This document shows, in pieces, positions 36,201 to 51,200 of a DNA stretch of 64,000 bases. The notes under the pieces are model-generated. The model was not told where the DNA came from and searched no databases. It saw only the letters and a list, made by a program, of their open reading frames with translations. This DNA is from Nilaparvata lugens (taxonomy: Eukaryota > Arthropoda > Insecta > Hemiptera > Delphacidae). A program made the position numbers and the translations under genes. The DNA is taken from contig NC_052508.1 of NCBI RefSeq assembly GCF_014356525.2, forward strand, positions 61,011,800 to 61,075,799. The letters run 5' to 3'. Position 1 is the stretch's first letter. Each line of letters begins with the position of its first letter.

Positions 36201-39200
36201 TACAAATCAAATTATTTTATTGTAGAAGGTTCTTGAAATCGTCAAGAGTATTACAATAGTCAAACTTCAACAACATTCAAAACATGACATAGTTACAAAA
36301 ACACAGACAGTTCATAAATATAAATTACAAAAACTATACAATTGAAATGATAGGGAGGGGCAAAATAAGTTAGCCTTGTGCAATTCCTCGTCCAAGTTTA
36401 GATAAGGTTACACATACTAGGTTTACTTAGGTTACACATAAGGTTACATATAAGGTTACACATACTTAAGGTTTAAGGGCCGGTTTCCGAGCTCGGGATT
36501 TGGCTAATTTCTAGACTTTAAACAGCTGGAGTCAGATAATTGGCTTTCCGAAACGGGGCGTTGTCGTAGTCATTGTCATAGTCACGTTTGAATTAAACTT
36601 CGAAAAATTAGAAAATTGAACACAAAATAAAATAAAGAGAAAATAGAGTAAAATTTCAGCTATTTTGAATCATTTATTAATTCATTATTTATTTAATCAT
36701 TCAGAATTGTACAACTTGAAGAAAAGTACCATAGGCTCACGCCCAAAACGGTTCCAATTCTAATTTATACAACAGTCCAAATGTAGCTAGGTTATGTGTC
36801 ACTTAACATTCTTCAATTGCACACACAATTTACAATTCAAAACACACAAAAATCATTTTTAAATTGAAAAAAAAACTTCTAAATTTAATTAAATCAATCA
36901 CAATTAATCAATTTAGGAATGTTTAATTTTGCCAAGGAAAAACGTTTCCAATTATAGAATTGAGAAAATAAAAACTGCGACTACGCCCTGTTTTGGAAAG
37001 CCAATTTTCTGATTCCAGCTGTTTAAAGTCTAGAACTTGGCTAAATCCCGAGCTCAAAAACCGGCATTTAGTCTTGTAATTCTCCACTTTACAAAATTTC
37101 CAGTCCAACAATATTTTCACGAAGCAGATTTTGAAATTTAGATGTTAATATTGGAAACTTGAGTAAACTGACACCTATCATTATCACATAGAAGCAAAAT
37201 TCTAGTTACATTTTTTTGGACTTGAAATATTATTGTGTGTAAATCAAATTATGAACTCAACATAACCTCTGGACTGTTCATTTTAAAGTAAAGCCTAGTT
37301 TATACGATGCCAATTGGCGAGACAATTGTCATAAGGCAACTGACTGGCATGAAATTATTGTCTTTATATAAACACTTCAGGCCAATTGTCCCGACAATTG
37401 GCCCGAAATTCAACTTTCTCCGGGAGTAGACTAAGGACAGTCAATTGGGCCCAGTGAGCCCCCCACCTCTCGGAATCTCAGTTGTCGCGACAATTGGCGC
37501 CGTGTGAACGGTGTAGGCCAGTAGCGCTGTCTTGGTTTTGCCAGTTCAGCTGTTTAGTCACAACAGATGACGAGAACTCGGACATGTTTAGCTGTCAACT
37601 GACGTGCCAATAGTTGGCCGCGTATAAACATTTTCTCGTTTAACTGTCCTGGCCTCCGACAATCCGCAACCACGTGATGACAATTGTCCAAAGACAACTG
37701 TCTCGCCAATTGGCGATGTGTAAAGTAGGCTTAAAAGGTTGAAAGCAGTTTTGGAAGAATGCCTGTTGTTTACACCTGAATTGTATTTCTATTGTCTATT
37801 AATAATTAAAAATTGGATGGATCACATAAATCAAGGAAGATATGTTTGTCTGCTTCAGATGACGAAACGTTCACGAAAGCAATGCAAGTGGTGATCACTT
37901 GGCTAGAGCGTGGAGACTGCAACAAGCGCAACGCAAACACGTTCTACTCTATGATACAAACTACCAACTCGCATGTGCGCAGGCTGCTCACTGAGAAGAG
38001 TCAATTCGAACAGGAGTTACAGAAAGCCAAGGATCTCATGAAGGGACGTATGCATGGCATAATCATGCAGTGTAAGTCATCTGCAGACTACTCATTTATT
38101 CATTCACGAGTATTTTAAGCCCAAAGAGGACTGTATTAGAACTGCCCTAATCCAGTGTAAGTTGTTCGCTCCGACTGTCACAACTATAGTAAGGTCCACT
38201 ATGTTATAATGGCAGTGGAGAAAATGGGAGAGCAACATTAATGATACTCTGCCTTGTCACTAATACCATAGAGAAACGATAGCATAAGTAGATATCCCTT
38301 GGTAAAGGGCGTTATGTCGCAACTTTTACTGTTATCCCAAGCCGATAGTTCACGTAGTTCTTTTCCATGAAGCTCTGTGACGCTGGTAGTCTCTCAAATT
38401 GTGCCATTCATACACTCTCACCCCAACAAAACAGTAAAAATCGACAGTAATCGGCTTGAGATAACAGTAAAAGTTGCGACATAAACGCCCTATACCATGG
38501 GATATCTACTTACGCTATTGTTTCTCTATGCTAACACCGGCATATCTGATGTCATATTAGATGTTAATTCTTGTTTTAGATAATCAATTACAGTATAATG
38601 AAACAATAGAATATTGTCCAAAAATATCACAAATCTATTTCAAAATTAGATACATGTTTGACACCTATGATGTCATCTTCAGTGTAACATCATAGGTGTG
38701 AAGAAGATGACATCATAGGTGTTGAAACATGTATCTAATTTTGAAATAGATTTGTGATATTTTTAGACAATATTCCAGTGTATGATTATGTATAACTATC
38801 ACTTCATTTCACCTAAAACAGTATCTGTAATCGATTATATTTTATGTATCAATAAAATATGTTTTCAATGATTAAATAATACATTTTCATAATTTAGATT
38901 CACTATTTTCTCAATTAATTAAATGTTTACATTGTTAAAACACGATCTGACAATGTTGCGGAGCTAGAAAAGGATAGCGCTATCTGCTTTGTCGAATGAT
39001 GGACAAGGATAGCAACACCAATTTTAATCAAATACTGCTATTATAGAGTGGACCTCACTATAGCTGGCTGTGTTAGAACTGCCCTCATCCAGTGTAAGTT
39101 GTTTGTATCTTCTAAACAGTCTGTCAGTCAAAGGATTCATCTGCAAAGAATACTTTACTGTGTTTGTAGGAGATAAGTGAGTGTGAGTTGTAAGGCTCAC

Positions 39201-42200
39201 AGTAATCAACAGTCCGCACGACTTATTCATTTGACGGGTCCCGTCGCTTCTTTATAGTTAGGTTGGTTTAGTTTAGGTTGGGTTAGTCAAAAAAACACTA
39301 CAAAATCAAACAATGCTTGTAGTCCAGTCGATATAGATATAAAAAAGGGGGTGTGCTTGCAATATATATTGTAGTTCTGATTTTTTAATATATTATTTGG
39401 GTACATAAGAGAAGTCCAGAACCAATTCCTTCATGCAAAGTTTCCTTGTGCTAGATACAGAGTGGCCCGAAAACCTCGTATTTTTGGCTCATTTTCCAGT
39501 TTTCAGCTATTTCTGCCAAATCTCGTAATCGGACAGAAAAATTTGCTCTTGCCTTTTTTCTAGAATATGAAATTCTGAATAAAATGAGATCATTCGCAAC
39601 TCTCTATATCCAATGAGTATTGAGTTATGATTTTTCAAAAATGTCATTGTGCAAAATATCAATGTGAAGACTATGTAGTTGGTGATGATGGTTGAAGCTG
39701 AAAATTAGGTGTTTTTCACAATACAAGGAGCATTGTTGTAAGGTGTACCTGGAAATCTATATGAGATAGAGCGCTCTACCTGATCTCAGATTGTAGAGCA
39801 CAAAAATACGCCCAGAGGGATTTTGAATTACACATCTAAATGATAACAATCGGAAGATATTGTTGATCAAAAACTAAAATTCATCAAAATTGATTTTCTC
39901 TTCAAATTTCACTAATTTTTGAAAAATCATAACTCATTACTCATTGGATGTAGAGAGTTCCGAATGATCTCATTTTATTCAGAATTTCATATTCTAGAAA
40001 AAAAGCGAGAGCAAATTTTTCTGTCCGATTACGAGATTTGGCAGAAATAGCTGAAAACTGGAAAATGAGCCGAATATACTAGGTTTTTGGGCCACTCTGT
40101 ATCCAGCACAAGAAAATTTTGCATGAAGAAATTGGTTCTGGACTTCTCTTATGTACCCAAATAATATATTAAAAAATCATAACTACAATATAAATTGCAT
40201 GCACCAATGTATATAGTGACTGGACTATTGGTAGTATTTGATACGTTAGCATATATCCGGAGATGAAATTAAAATTGTGGGTGCAAAGTTATATCTATTG
40301 TCTTCCTAATAAAATTTGGAACTATTTCTGTCCAGTTGAACAATGATGAAGGCTGTCCGCTTAATGTATCTCATTTCGTTATTGATAATGTAAAGTTGAC
40401 TGCTTCAATCAATTTATAGGAAACATTTTTACAGTCCTGGGTCCTGCTAAAGGGAAGCCCGTAGGCTAATTAGCAGGTGCCATTTTGAAACATTATTATA
40501 GTACAATTCTACCTTGAAACTAAATATAGAACAAGCTGCAATATTATACGAATACAGTAAATTGTACTTGAATACAAAATATTTTCGAAAAATAAAATCG
40601 TTAACCTACTAGACGTCTCCTCCAGCAATATTACAAAGAGAAAAAGTCATTACAACATAATGAATTAAGAAATTATTGTATGCTTTTCATTGTTAAGCTT
40701 TTATTTTTAATTATCTTGTAATATTTTTTGAATGAGTTTAAGGCCTCTCTTACCTACTTTTTCCATTACTACTCAACATTTAATCTGCATTAATGATTTG
40801 TTGAAAGATGTCGGTGAGTATATCAAAATTGTTTATCAAGGAGAGCATTGAAATCCATTGCATCTCTACACAGTATTCTACCAGCTATTACCAGCTATTA
40901 TTCCACGTTTGGTAAGAAGAGTACAGATATTCTGGAAGGGTGAAATGATTTTAGATTAGAGATATTCACAGATAATGATGAATTTTGATGAAGAGTTGTT
41001 ATGTGAAAGTCTTGTTTGCCCTATGCGCTTGTAACTCGATTTGCATTAAATTGTTTGATTGTTCGACACGCTCATTATGAATGAAGGTAAGTTTGCAAAT
41101 AAGTAAAGTGCAGTAAAATATCTCTTATCTTGTGCTAAATTTCAGATTATTTCTACATCTTCTATTATTCACTTTTGCTAAGAATCTTACAATGAATCAA
41201 CTGATTAAAGTTGTTTGGTAAGTTTCTCTGAAATGTCTGTCTGGGAAGAAATTTTCTCTTTGTAGTGGATCAAATGTTGGGACATGAGACTAGACACTGA
41301 GCAAACCAATGCATGTAAAAAATATCGTTAAGTAAGTAAATCCACGAATAATATCTAGACAGTGCATACCATTCTTAAGATAAGTATAATAATACAAAGT
41401 TATCTCAAAAGAAGGCATGATCTGTATATAAATTGTCACTTAGCTGATTTGCATTGACTTTGTATTCCAGGTAATGTATGGTGTTAGCTATACAATGGAG
41501 AAAGGCATTATCTGTGGTATTATGAAGCCAATTAATTTTATTTTCGGATCACTTACTCTCTTCTGCAACATTATTTGGAATTGAAGGTGGTTGATGACCC
41601 ACCTTATCAAGCTTTTACAATCTGAAAACATTATTCTATTTTGTGTAAGAAACAACAAATTAATTCAAGATGATGATTGCTTGATCCATTTCGAACTGCG
41701 ATGTATTAACACACTATTTTTATGTTCTGAACAACGACATGAATTCATTTAAACGTTGTTTGAAACAAACAACTTTACGTATTACATTTTACGTATCGGT
41801 AAAAACTATCGAGTTTTTGTATGTATTACTTAAAATATTACTGCCAATCTAAATAAATTGATTCTACTGTTTTATTTAATCAGCGTTATATTACAAACTG
41901 ATTTAAACTTTCAATTACAAAACGGTAGTTGTTCGTAAAAATGCAATCATAAATTTTCTGTCCAACTTCTATCCCCGACCGAACATAAGATAAGTCAATG
42001 GCATGTCCTCTGCCATTTTCAGAACAAAATTTTCAATTTTATAACATGGTTTTCAGATGTTGAATGTTTTTTCTTCTTTTTTGTACGAGACTTCTCTATT
42101 TATACCTACTTTTAATAATTTCCACTACTCCCACGTTTCATTATGTTTAATATTTCTTTATAAATTCAATCTTTACTGTCTATGATTATTTTGTATTGTA

Positions 42201-45200
42201 TCACAACCATTGCAAGTTATATTAGTTTTTAATCTTCCAGTCTGGTTCTTCGGCAATAGAAACTAACGCTAATTTGAATAAAATGTTGATGGTAAGACTT
42301 ACTGAGCAGTAAAAGCTCTCAGCTGGAACTCGACAAAACCAAGTCAAATTACTTTGAGTATTTGCAACAGCCCAGCCTAATGAATCCGGAAACTTCTGAT
42401 CGAAAACGAATTTAACTCTTTAACTCTGTATTTTTCCATATTTTTTCACTATTAAAATTAAACTTGAATTTTAAAAACACTTATGAAGTGAAAATGCACT
42501 TGGTGATTGACTAAACAAAATGAAGTGATGACCCACAACAGGTCGAAACGATCGTCACTACCAATGTAAGTGCATTTTCACTTCAAAAGAGTGTTTTTAA
42601 AATTCAAGTGTACTTCTTTAACTTATTTTATGATTGTTTGGTCGTAAGCTGTCCACACAGAAGTCATGAAATATTTTTTACCTAGTAAGCATTGTTTTGA
42701 TGTCCAATATCACAATAATTACTATTACAATTTTTATCTGTACAATAAATATCAAGAATCTCTTACTTTTTTATTGTGAAATGCTATATTTTAAACTTGG
42801 TACGTTTAATATTTTTGCTACCATAAGCCAGTAGTCAGAAAGCTCGACATTTGACTCGACAACTGTTGATCCGTTGCAACCGAAATTCGGCTGTTGTAAG
42901 TGTTCAAGTAATTCGACTCGAAGAGTGTCTCAAGGATTGAGGAGAAAGGTGTAAGTTATTAGTAAAGTCGATTTGGCCAAGACGATGATGAGTTGTGCAT
43001 TGATGCGTTGATGGTGTCATATTTCACTTATTACTCTAAAATTTCTATTATTGTTTAGTTATTAATTGAACGTGTGAATATCTCTTCCTAAAGTCAGTCA
43101 GATCGAGAGAGTGTTCATCTGCGCTTCGCACAAGAAGGTTTGGGACCATTTCACGAAACCTCAACGCAAGAACATCGAAATGTGGAAGAAACAAGCAACG
43201 GTAGGTGGCACTCACCCCACCCTCCCATCTCTCTCACTCCTCCTCATTATCTTCTCATTCTCTCTCTCTGCTAATCAACTCTGTATTAATCTTATGCCTA
43301 ACCCTAGTTGCTTTTGTACTTGCTTCAGCTAGATAATTCATTTTCCGCCCTATTTCTCAGTGTACCTACGTCGTCCATTTTAAACTAGGTTCTCAGTATT
43401 AGTGAAAGTGAACGATCCAATGAGTTATTTATTAGTACAACGTTTTTCAAATCAATTTATATCCCAGAATGTTACCTACAGAATGATAGTTACATTACAA
43501 GACTGCAGCTCAGTGTGTAGGAGGGAGTTCAATATTATATGTAGATAAGTTGATCTCTCCACTTATCTGCCTTGACCTACAATACATATATCAGTTACTC
43601 ATCATTAAAATAATATTGGAAGAGCAAAAAAGATATTCCACTCCCAAATTTAGATTATGAGTTCGAAAAAAGTCAAGTCACTTTTTACTTTCTACTCCAT
43701 ATCACAATTCTCTGTCCAAAAATAGTTTTACTAGAAAATAAGTTGATCTCTCTACTTATCAGCCTTGATCTGCAATACATATCATTACTTATCATAATTA
43801 CTCATCATTAAAATGATATTGGAAGAGTATTCTACTCCACATCACAATTTTTTGTCCAAAAATATTTTTACTTGAAATTTAGAATTTGGAACGATTGAAT
43901 AAAAAATAAAAATGAAATACCATTACTGAAAACCATATTTAACATTGAGAAACGAACACACTCAATATATTTGGACTATTCCTACTGAACCCGGCCGAGC
44001 GAGTATGTCTAGTCCCATTAAAACCTATTAGATTAATATTCTCACTGTAACGGGCATGTTCACTGATATGTTGTGGAAATTCGGCTTTAGAGAGAAACTG
44101 ATACAAAATATCGCGTTTCAGTTATAAGGATTTATTATAATAAGGGCTTTGAGCATAATGAATAATCTTAACATTAATTAAAATTATTACTTTTGTAATC
44201 ACTAAATGGATAGGGATCTCTTTAACTTAAACTCTATTCCATGCTGTGTCTCTCAGTTTTATCTTGTCAAATTCGCCATAACTGTTATATTTACATCATA
44301 TTTAATTTGATTAACATTACAATGCAACCCATACAAATACAAGGATAGAATTAATACTGTATGTAATCTGAATACTGATAGCATGAAAAATCATGAACGA
44401 TAATCAGTTAATGTAAAATCAATTTATTATCTTCATTCCCTTCATGAGACCCGTGACAATTCATGTTTACCATGAATTTCTAAAATTGCATGACTCCTTG
44501 ATTTCCTGATTTTATGTTTTTTTTGTTGCATGCAGATGTGATTGATGCATGAAAACTAGTTCTGTGCGAAAAATATCAGAAATAATGTAAATTTCCAATT
44601 AAGCCTTCTTGATGGAACTGTAATTTCTTGAAGCAATATAGCCTATCGATCCAATTATAAGTGTTTAACATTCTTCATTAATTTCGTAGCTGTCTAAGTA
44701 TTTTTTCCTTCAAAAAGAATATGAAATACAAAATATAAAATGTCAGGTATGTTTTATTGTAATCTCTCAACAACTGTTGTTATCCGATTTCAACTATTTG
44801 AACTATTTCAATTATTTGAAAATATTGATAGCAGCGACTGTCCAAAGCTCAGAATATTTCAGTATTTTACAACCTCAGTAGAAATACAAAATATAAAATG
44901 TCAGGTATGTTTTATTGTAATCTCTCAACAACTGTTGTTATCCGATTTGAACTATTTCAATTATTTGAAAATATTGATAACAGCGACTGTCCAAAGCTCA
45001 TAATATTTCAGTATTTTACAACCTCAGTAGATTATTGATGAATACTATAAATTGAATCAGATAAATTTTATTGATGAATTGATTTTTCTAAACTTTGTGA
45101 TAATAATTAAGGGTTGAAAAATATGTTCAAAACATGTTTTTACTCTGTGTAAGTGATCTGAATAACTTCTAATAATATAAGTTATTTTTCGATTTTCCAC

Positions 45201-48200
45201 TCATCAATACTATTGAAATCTACAGTTTTATGTAGGGTGTTGTGAGTCACCCTCACTTCTTGAACATAACAATTCTAGATGTAAAAAATCTAGCTTAAAA
45301 GCTTTTATGGTAGCTACTGAGCAGTTTGCTTGTTTGAATTGATTTTTGTAATGCATGCACTAATTGATTATTCAATTATGTTCTCAGAATATTTTCTAGA
45401 AAGTAAATGAATAGGTATACTACTATTAGCAGCATATTAGGTATCAGACAGATCTCTGGCTTTATCGAAAACTGAATGAAAAGGGGAAGAAATCGTCTGT
45501 ATATTAAAAAAATGAGAGGAACTCATTCAAGTAGCCTTCTGGCTTTTTAATTGTTTGACTCAAAGTCGACAGATTTAACATACCTCCAAGAAAATATGCC
45601 TTAGTAGTGAGGGTTTATTTATTAGGTTTTTCGTACTACTAATCTAAGGCCCAGTCACACAAAAAACTATTGAATTTAATTATTATTAAAGCCTGTTAGA
45701 GAAGCCTTCTTTAAGATCTTCTCTGATTGGTTCTGGTGGCCTTTAATCGTTATTAAAAATTAACTTATGTGAAACTGAGCCTAAATATTATATCACCACT
45801 CACAAAACGTTAAAAGGCTTCTGTGTTTATAACAGATAAACACAAATATTTATATGAACATGATTCATTGTCTTTACTAGGGTTCTACGAGCTTAGGGCT
45901 CGCCTATAATTGAATCACTCTGTATACTGTACAAGCAAAATCAAATTTGAATTTTTTACCTTCACAGATTTTCAATTCTTAACCTTCAATAGAATATCAA
46001 TTGCTGAACTCAACCTCATAGTTGTACTGAATTTTTTTACCGAACTGAATTGAATAATAGAGAATTATATTCTTTTTTCAATTCAAATTTATTTCCTCCA
46101 AAATTCAACAGTTTGTTACAGTATGTAGGTACCTTAACCTAGTTGGAGGGAAACTAAAGAAGATAGGAATCCAAATTTATTTCCACTAGAAACTCCTTCA
46201 CTCCTTCTTTTTTCAATTCAATTCAAATTTATTTCCTCCAAAATTCAACAGTTTGTTACAGTATGTAGGTACCTTAACCTAGTTGGAGGGAAACTAAAGA
46301 AGATAGGAATCCAAATTTCTTTCCACTAGAAACTCCTTCACTAACGCTTTCTTCTAAAAGATATGTTATGGAGATGGGTAGATTTATTTAAAACTAGAAA
46401 GGTAGCCTCTAGGATGTTCAGATGTGTCAGCTCGCAATGTGTACTTATAAATGAAAGCAACTGTTGGGCTTGAAAGAAAGCAGCTTGGTAATTTTTAAAT
46501 CTTTTGACAACTCAATTAAATAGCACGATGTGGCAAAACTCACTACCATAATAATGAACTCTCCGTTCATCTTTACATTGCGAATAGAGACGGGTTCTTC
46601 ATCAGTCGATGATTGGTTTGTATTAATTTAAGAGTGCATTTTTGCATCTTTAGCTACGATTGGCCAAGGTAAGTTGTGAAGGTGAATTACTTTTCAAACG
46701 TCTGGCTCAGTATCTTCTCCGAGATCTAAAACTACATGAAAGTAATGGTTTGTGAGAGCTTGATAAGTTACATGGAAGCATTTACAGAAATGCCAATTCT
46801 TTCTAATGTAATCGGTCTATTGGGTTTGACAATTTTTTAATTGATATGTGTATTATGAATTCATAATCAATGTAGAATATTATGAATTGATAATTGAGTA
46901 GATTGATAATATCCTCTTTTATAAATATTTGTACCCTTTTATTTTCTTATACTACGCGACCGGTTTCGGTTATTCATTGAATTATCTCAAGTGTCTAAAT
47001 AGATTCCACATAAATTCAAACTTTTATATGTGTTTACATAGAAAATTGGACTTGTAAAGTAAGCCCAACCTACTTTTTGATCTGTGTCATCAATTTAATT
47101 TGGAAGAAAAAATGGCAAGGATTGTTTTGGTATTTTATCTACCAATGTTTTCACATCAGTATCGTTTGTTACATATGATAAATAATAGATTTTCATTTCC
47201 CCCGCATTAGTCTAGACATTATTTTATTAATTGAATAATTTTAATTGGATCTTCCACCTCCAGTGGCTAAGTATATCTTGTTGACTTTTACTGAAACAAT
47301 GAGCCATCTTACCAAATTGACTGAATATTTTAGTTCTTGATCTAATTAAAACATTCTGAATTCAAGTACATAATTTATTTTATTAAAATGGTCAACAATT
47401 CATTCTTCTAAATTTTTCCTGGTAATCAATAGGAATCATATACGAACTACCGTCTTTACAATGGAAAATTGAAACTCTTGTTTATAATCAGTTTTTCTTC
47501 TTTGGGTTTTCTTCAATTAAAGAATAATAAGATTAATTTTCCTGTAAATTATTAATAATACTACTTATTATTCTAATTGAAGCACCTTTATCGGGGTAAT
47601 TGATGGATGATTCATTAAGTATATTCTAAAATCGTCTCTTTTCACAGAAATTGTTCCTTTCCAGTGTTCAGGTTTTGTATAATTCTAAAAATCATATCCC
47701 ATTTTATTCAGTCATGTTCTCTATTCACATGACCATCAAATAACTTAAACACAATAAAATGTATTAATAATATAAGGTACCTGTTATATTTTAGCACAAC
47801 ACAACTAGGTTCAACGTGATTCTAGCCGTGTTGTGATAAAATAAAAGGGCACTTGATAGATTTTATTATGTTTCAATAATTATTTCAGTAGCCCTAAAAA
47901 TAAAAGTGGCAATCAAATAATGTATTTCATAATAATTGAGCAATGATGCTCTTGATATAAATACAATTAAAATGCAATTCGAGTATTATTTCTATACAGC
48001 TAAAGATATTGTTATAAAATTTTATGTCGGTATAATATTTTTAGCAATTTACAGCAAACACATAATCTAACGCATGAAATGTCATTTTGTTGAAACTCTC
48101 AACAATTTATGTTATTAATGTGCTTTGGTTTGTTCATTCAGGAAATTAAAACAATCGAGTTGCAAGAGAATTTAAATGCTGGATTTGATGAGGAAATGGA

Positions 48201-51200
48201 AGTATCCGATTCTGAAGATGATGGTCCAAGGAAAAAACCTAGGAAGGAAAGTGACAGCATTTCATGTCTCAAGGTATGGATAAATTGATATTATCAATAA
48301 TCGTATCTCTTATCATACAGTGACGTCCACGTTTTGATGGCAGTGGAGATAGATGGGAGACAGCGTTGCCGATTCTCTGCCTTCTATAGAGGATTGCTGA
48401 TACCAATATATATCTGATTCAATACTAACAGTTAATTCTTTTCAAAATAATAATTTATATTTCATTCAATAATAGTATATTTCGCACCTAGGGTCGAAAA
48501 TGTATGTTTTCCGGCTCGAGATCGCGGTTTTCAAGTTCGAGACGAAGTCGAGAACTTGAAGCGTTCGAGAGCTTTTTGCCCGAGTTGCGAACGCTATTTT
48601 TCGCCACACCAAAAAAAAACTTCCCAATATATAAGAAATTGAAAAATAAATAAAATTCAAACAGCCTATTTTGATAGTTTGAATCTTGGTTATGACAACT
48701 TTTACTGTCAATTAATTTCAATATTACTAATTAATAATTTACAATAGTGACCATATTTTTATACTATTAATATTTCGAATAATTGTTTGAATTTTTATAG
48801 CTCGCGCTTTGCGCCCGGTGAATTATTTTGAAATAATGTGATGAAAAAGTTAATATAATTGCATATTTCACAGTTTTGTCTCAAAATATATCTAAAAAAT
48901 TGATTGAAATTTAAATTACGGTAACTAATATAAAATAGCTAATAAAAGTCGAAATTCATCGACAAAAAAAATATCATTGACCGAGATTCGAACCTAGATC
49001 ATGTTTGTTTATTCACTGAGCTTTCAGTTCTGATGTATTACGCCTTTACGCTCTCGGCCATTGCGTACTGTTGAAAGTTAAGGCCTGACTGATAACCCTT
49101 AGCATACACGTAATACTGTAATACTAGACTTCTAAAAAAGTTTACTTCACTCCTAAAAAGCGTACCGTACAACAGACTTTGGCTCATGACTTATATTATT
49201 AAAATTAATATTATTATCTGTCTCACAATAAAATTTTCACTCTTAATTAAGTCAGGTAACGTATGTAGGCTACTATAATAATAGTGTATAGCGGCAAATT
49301 TGAAGCCGGTTTGCTGGCATTTTCACAACAAAATATTGCTCTGAAAATAGTTAAATCATAGAGAAAACATTCGAAGATTCAATCTTGAGTGGGCCTAATG
49401 TTTTCTCTATATGGTTTAATATTGAAGAAAAATTATCTAAAAGTTTTAATAAAGAATTACGGAAAAATTACTAGGAATTTTTCAGTCAAGGCTGAGTTTC
49501 ACCAGTAGGCTTACCTTAAACTTCAGATCTGTGCTGTATTTGCTTATTATTATTGTTGATTGTATTGCATTAAGAAGTGGAATTCGATAATAAAAAAGAA
49601 ACAATTATTACTCTACCTCACTTTTAAATATTGATACAATTATTGTACTTTGATTTCAAATTCGATTCTTCACTTTTAAATACTTGCGATACGTACCTTT
49701 CTGACAGTGGACAATGTAGCCAACATTATATTGTTGAGGCTATGGAGATATATCATCGTATTCTATTGTTTGATATCAAACACACAATAATACATATTAA
49801 ATTATGAAACAGTAATTTATAAAATATATTATAGATATAATACCGCGATTCACGATACATAATTATATAGATTATTACAGTCGTTATGAGATTATCTCTC
49901 TATGATTTTTGTGAGATCGGACACGATCAGCTGTTATTCAAGGTCATTTTACAGCCCTAGGGCCGTAAAGTTTTACCGGCCTGGTCAGAAAACAATCACT
50001 TTCGGCCTCCATATGACGCACGTAAACCAGCTCATTACATCCAAGTGTGGCGAAAAATATATTATTTTTCAATGATTGAATAATAAATTTTCATAGTTGA
50101 GATAAAATATTTTGTTAGTTGATTATATTTCTACATTGTTGAACAACGATCTGGCAACAGATTGAGAACTAACATAGGATCCATACACTTTTGGAGACAT
50201 AATCTATGTTATGCATGTCGGGTTGTTTCTATGCGTTTTATGCGCGTGTGTAAATCTATGCTATGTTGGTCTAAACTCGGCCTTAAAATACTCAATTCCA
50301 TTCTGATAAGCTAGCATTTTCCTTTCAGAATTTTTCTTCGGTTGAATTTTATTATAGGTACTGTATCCTTCTGCTTTGACATACTTATATTTTTTTGCTG
50401 AGATGTGATGCTCACATGAACTTTGGGCCTGTGTGTGGGTAATGAATATACTTCTGTCATTGTTACAAATTTCTACGAATCAATAGGCCTTTTGCCTCTG
50501 GTTTTTTTGGGTTGGACTGTATGATACAAATAAACACATTCATTTATATCCAATTCAGCACATCAGTATTTAGACCCAGGAAAACTAATAGGAAAAAACA
50601 CGTACCCCAATCCAAACTATGACGTAATGATATACCGATTTGTTACAAACAGGGTTTCAGGTGGTAAATTGGAATAAGGAATATGAAGGAGACAGATGGG
50701 TGAAAACAAATCGATATTATTTTGCGATGGTGTGTGATCCGCTCTTGTGGTCCTTAGTCCTCAAACATTTGTACTGACTGGATATATATTTCACTCAAAG
50801 TATTTTTAACGATTTAGGGCGTTGGCTTTCACTCTCAATATATTTTCACAAACACAAGCACAAATAAATTATGAATCAATTACACGAATCGAATATATTA
50901 TATTCACAATAATAATGGGACGAATTTCCCACGATGACATATTCAAAAAATAACAAATTAAACAAATAGGAGTTGCTAATTATGGATCAACTATCCAAAC
51001 GAAAAACAATGATCTGTCGACAATGAGATCTGTTTTGCAACTGAACTCAGCTCCGGGCTGCACACGTCTAGAGCGGAGGGGACGGCTCAAGTCGTGGGAA
51101 TGAAAACGATAACAGGACAAAATCTCTTCCTCAGCACTAAGCAGCAGATAAAGGAAAACTAAAACTACTATACAAAGAAACTGGCCTGAACAGTCATTAT

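Larger units (their letters stand above)
38185..39062. mobile_element. Long family-E MITE with two nested elements
   Basis: TATAGTAAGGTCCACTATGT at the left, GAGTGGACCTCACTATA at the right. Inside are a family-A MITE (38274-38530) and a foldback (38602-38776). Direct repeats of about 37 bp (TTAGAACTGCCCT...TCCAGTGTAAGTTGTT) flank the whole at 38133-38169 and 39070-39106. Confidence 0.8.

Noticed and set aside
48466..48721. Two overlapping minus-strand ORFs near a GC-rich block
   Set aside because: They lie in a repeat with short inverted blocks and show no protein family features.
50600..51180. Possible LTR remnant in ENOX intron 11
   Set aside because: No matching second LTR, primer-binding site or gag/pol remains were found.
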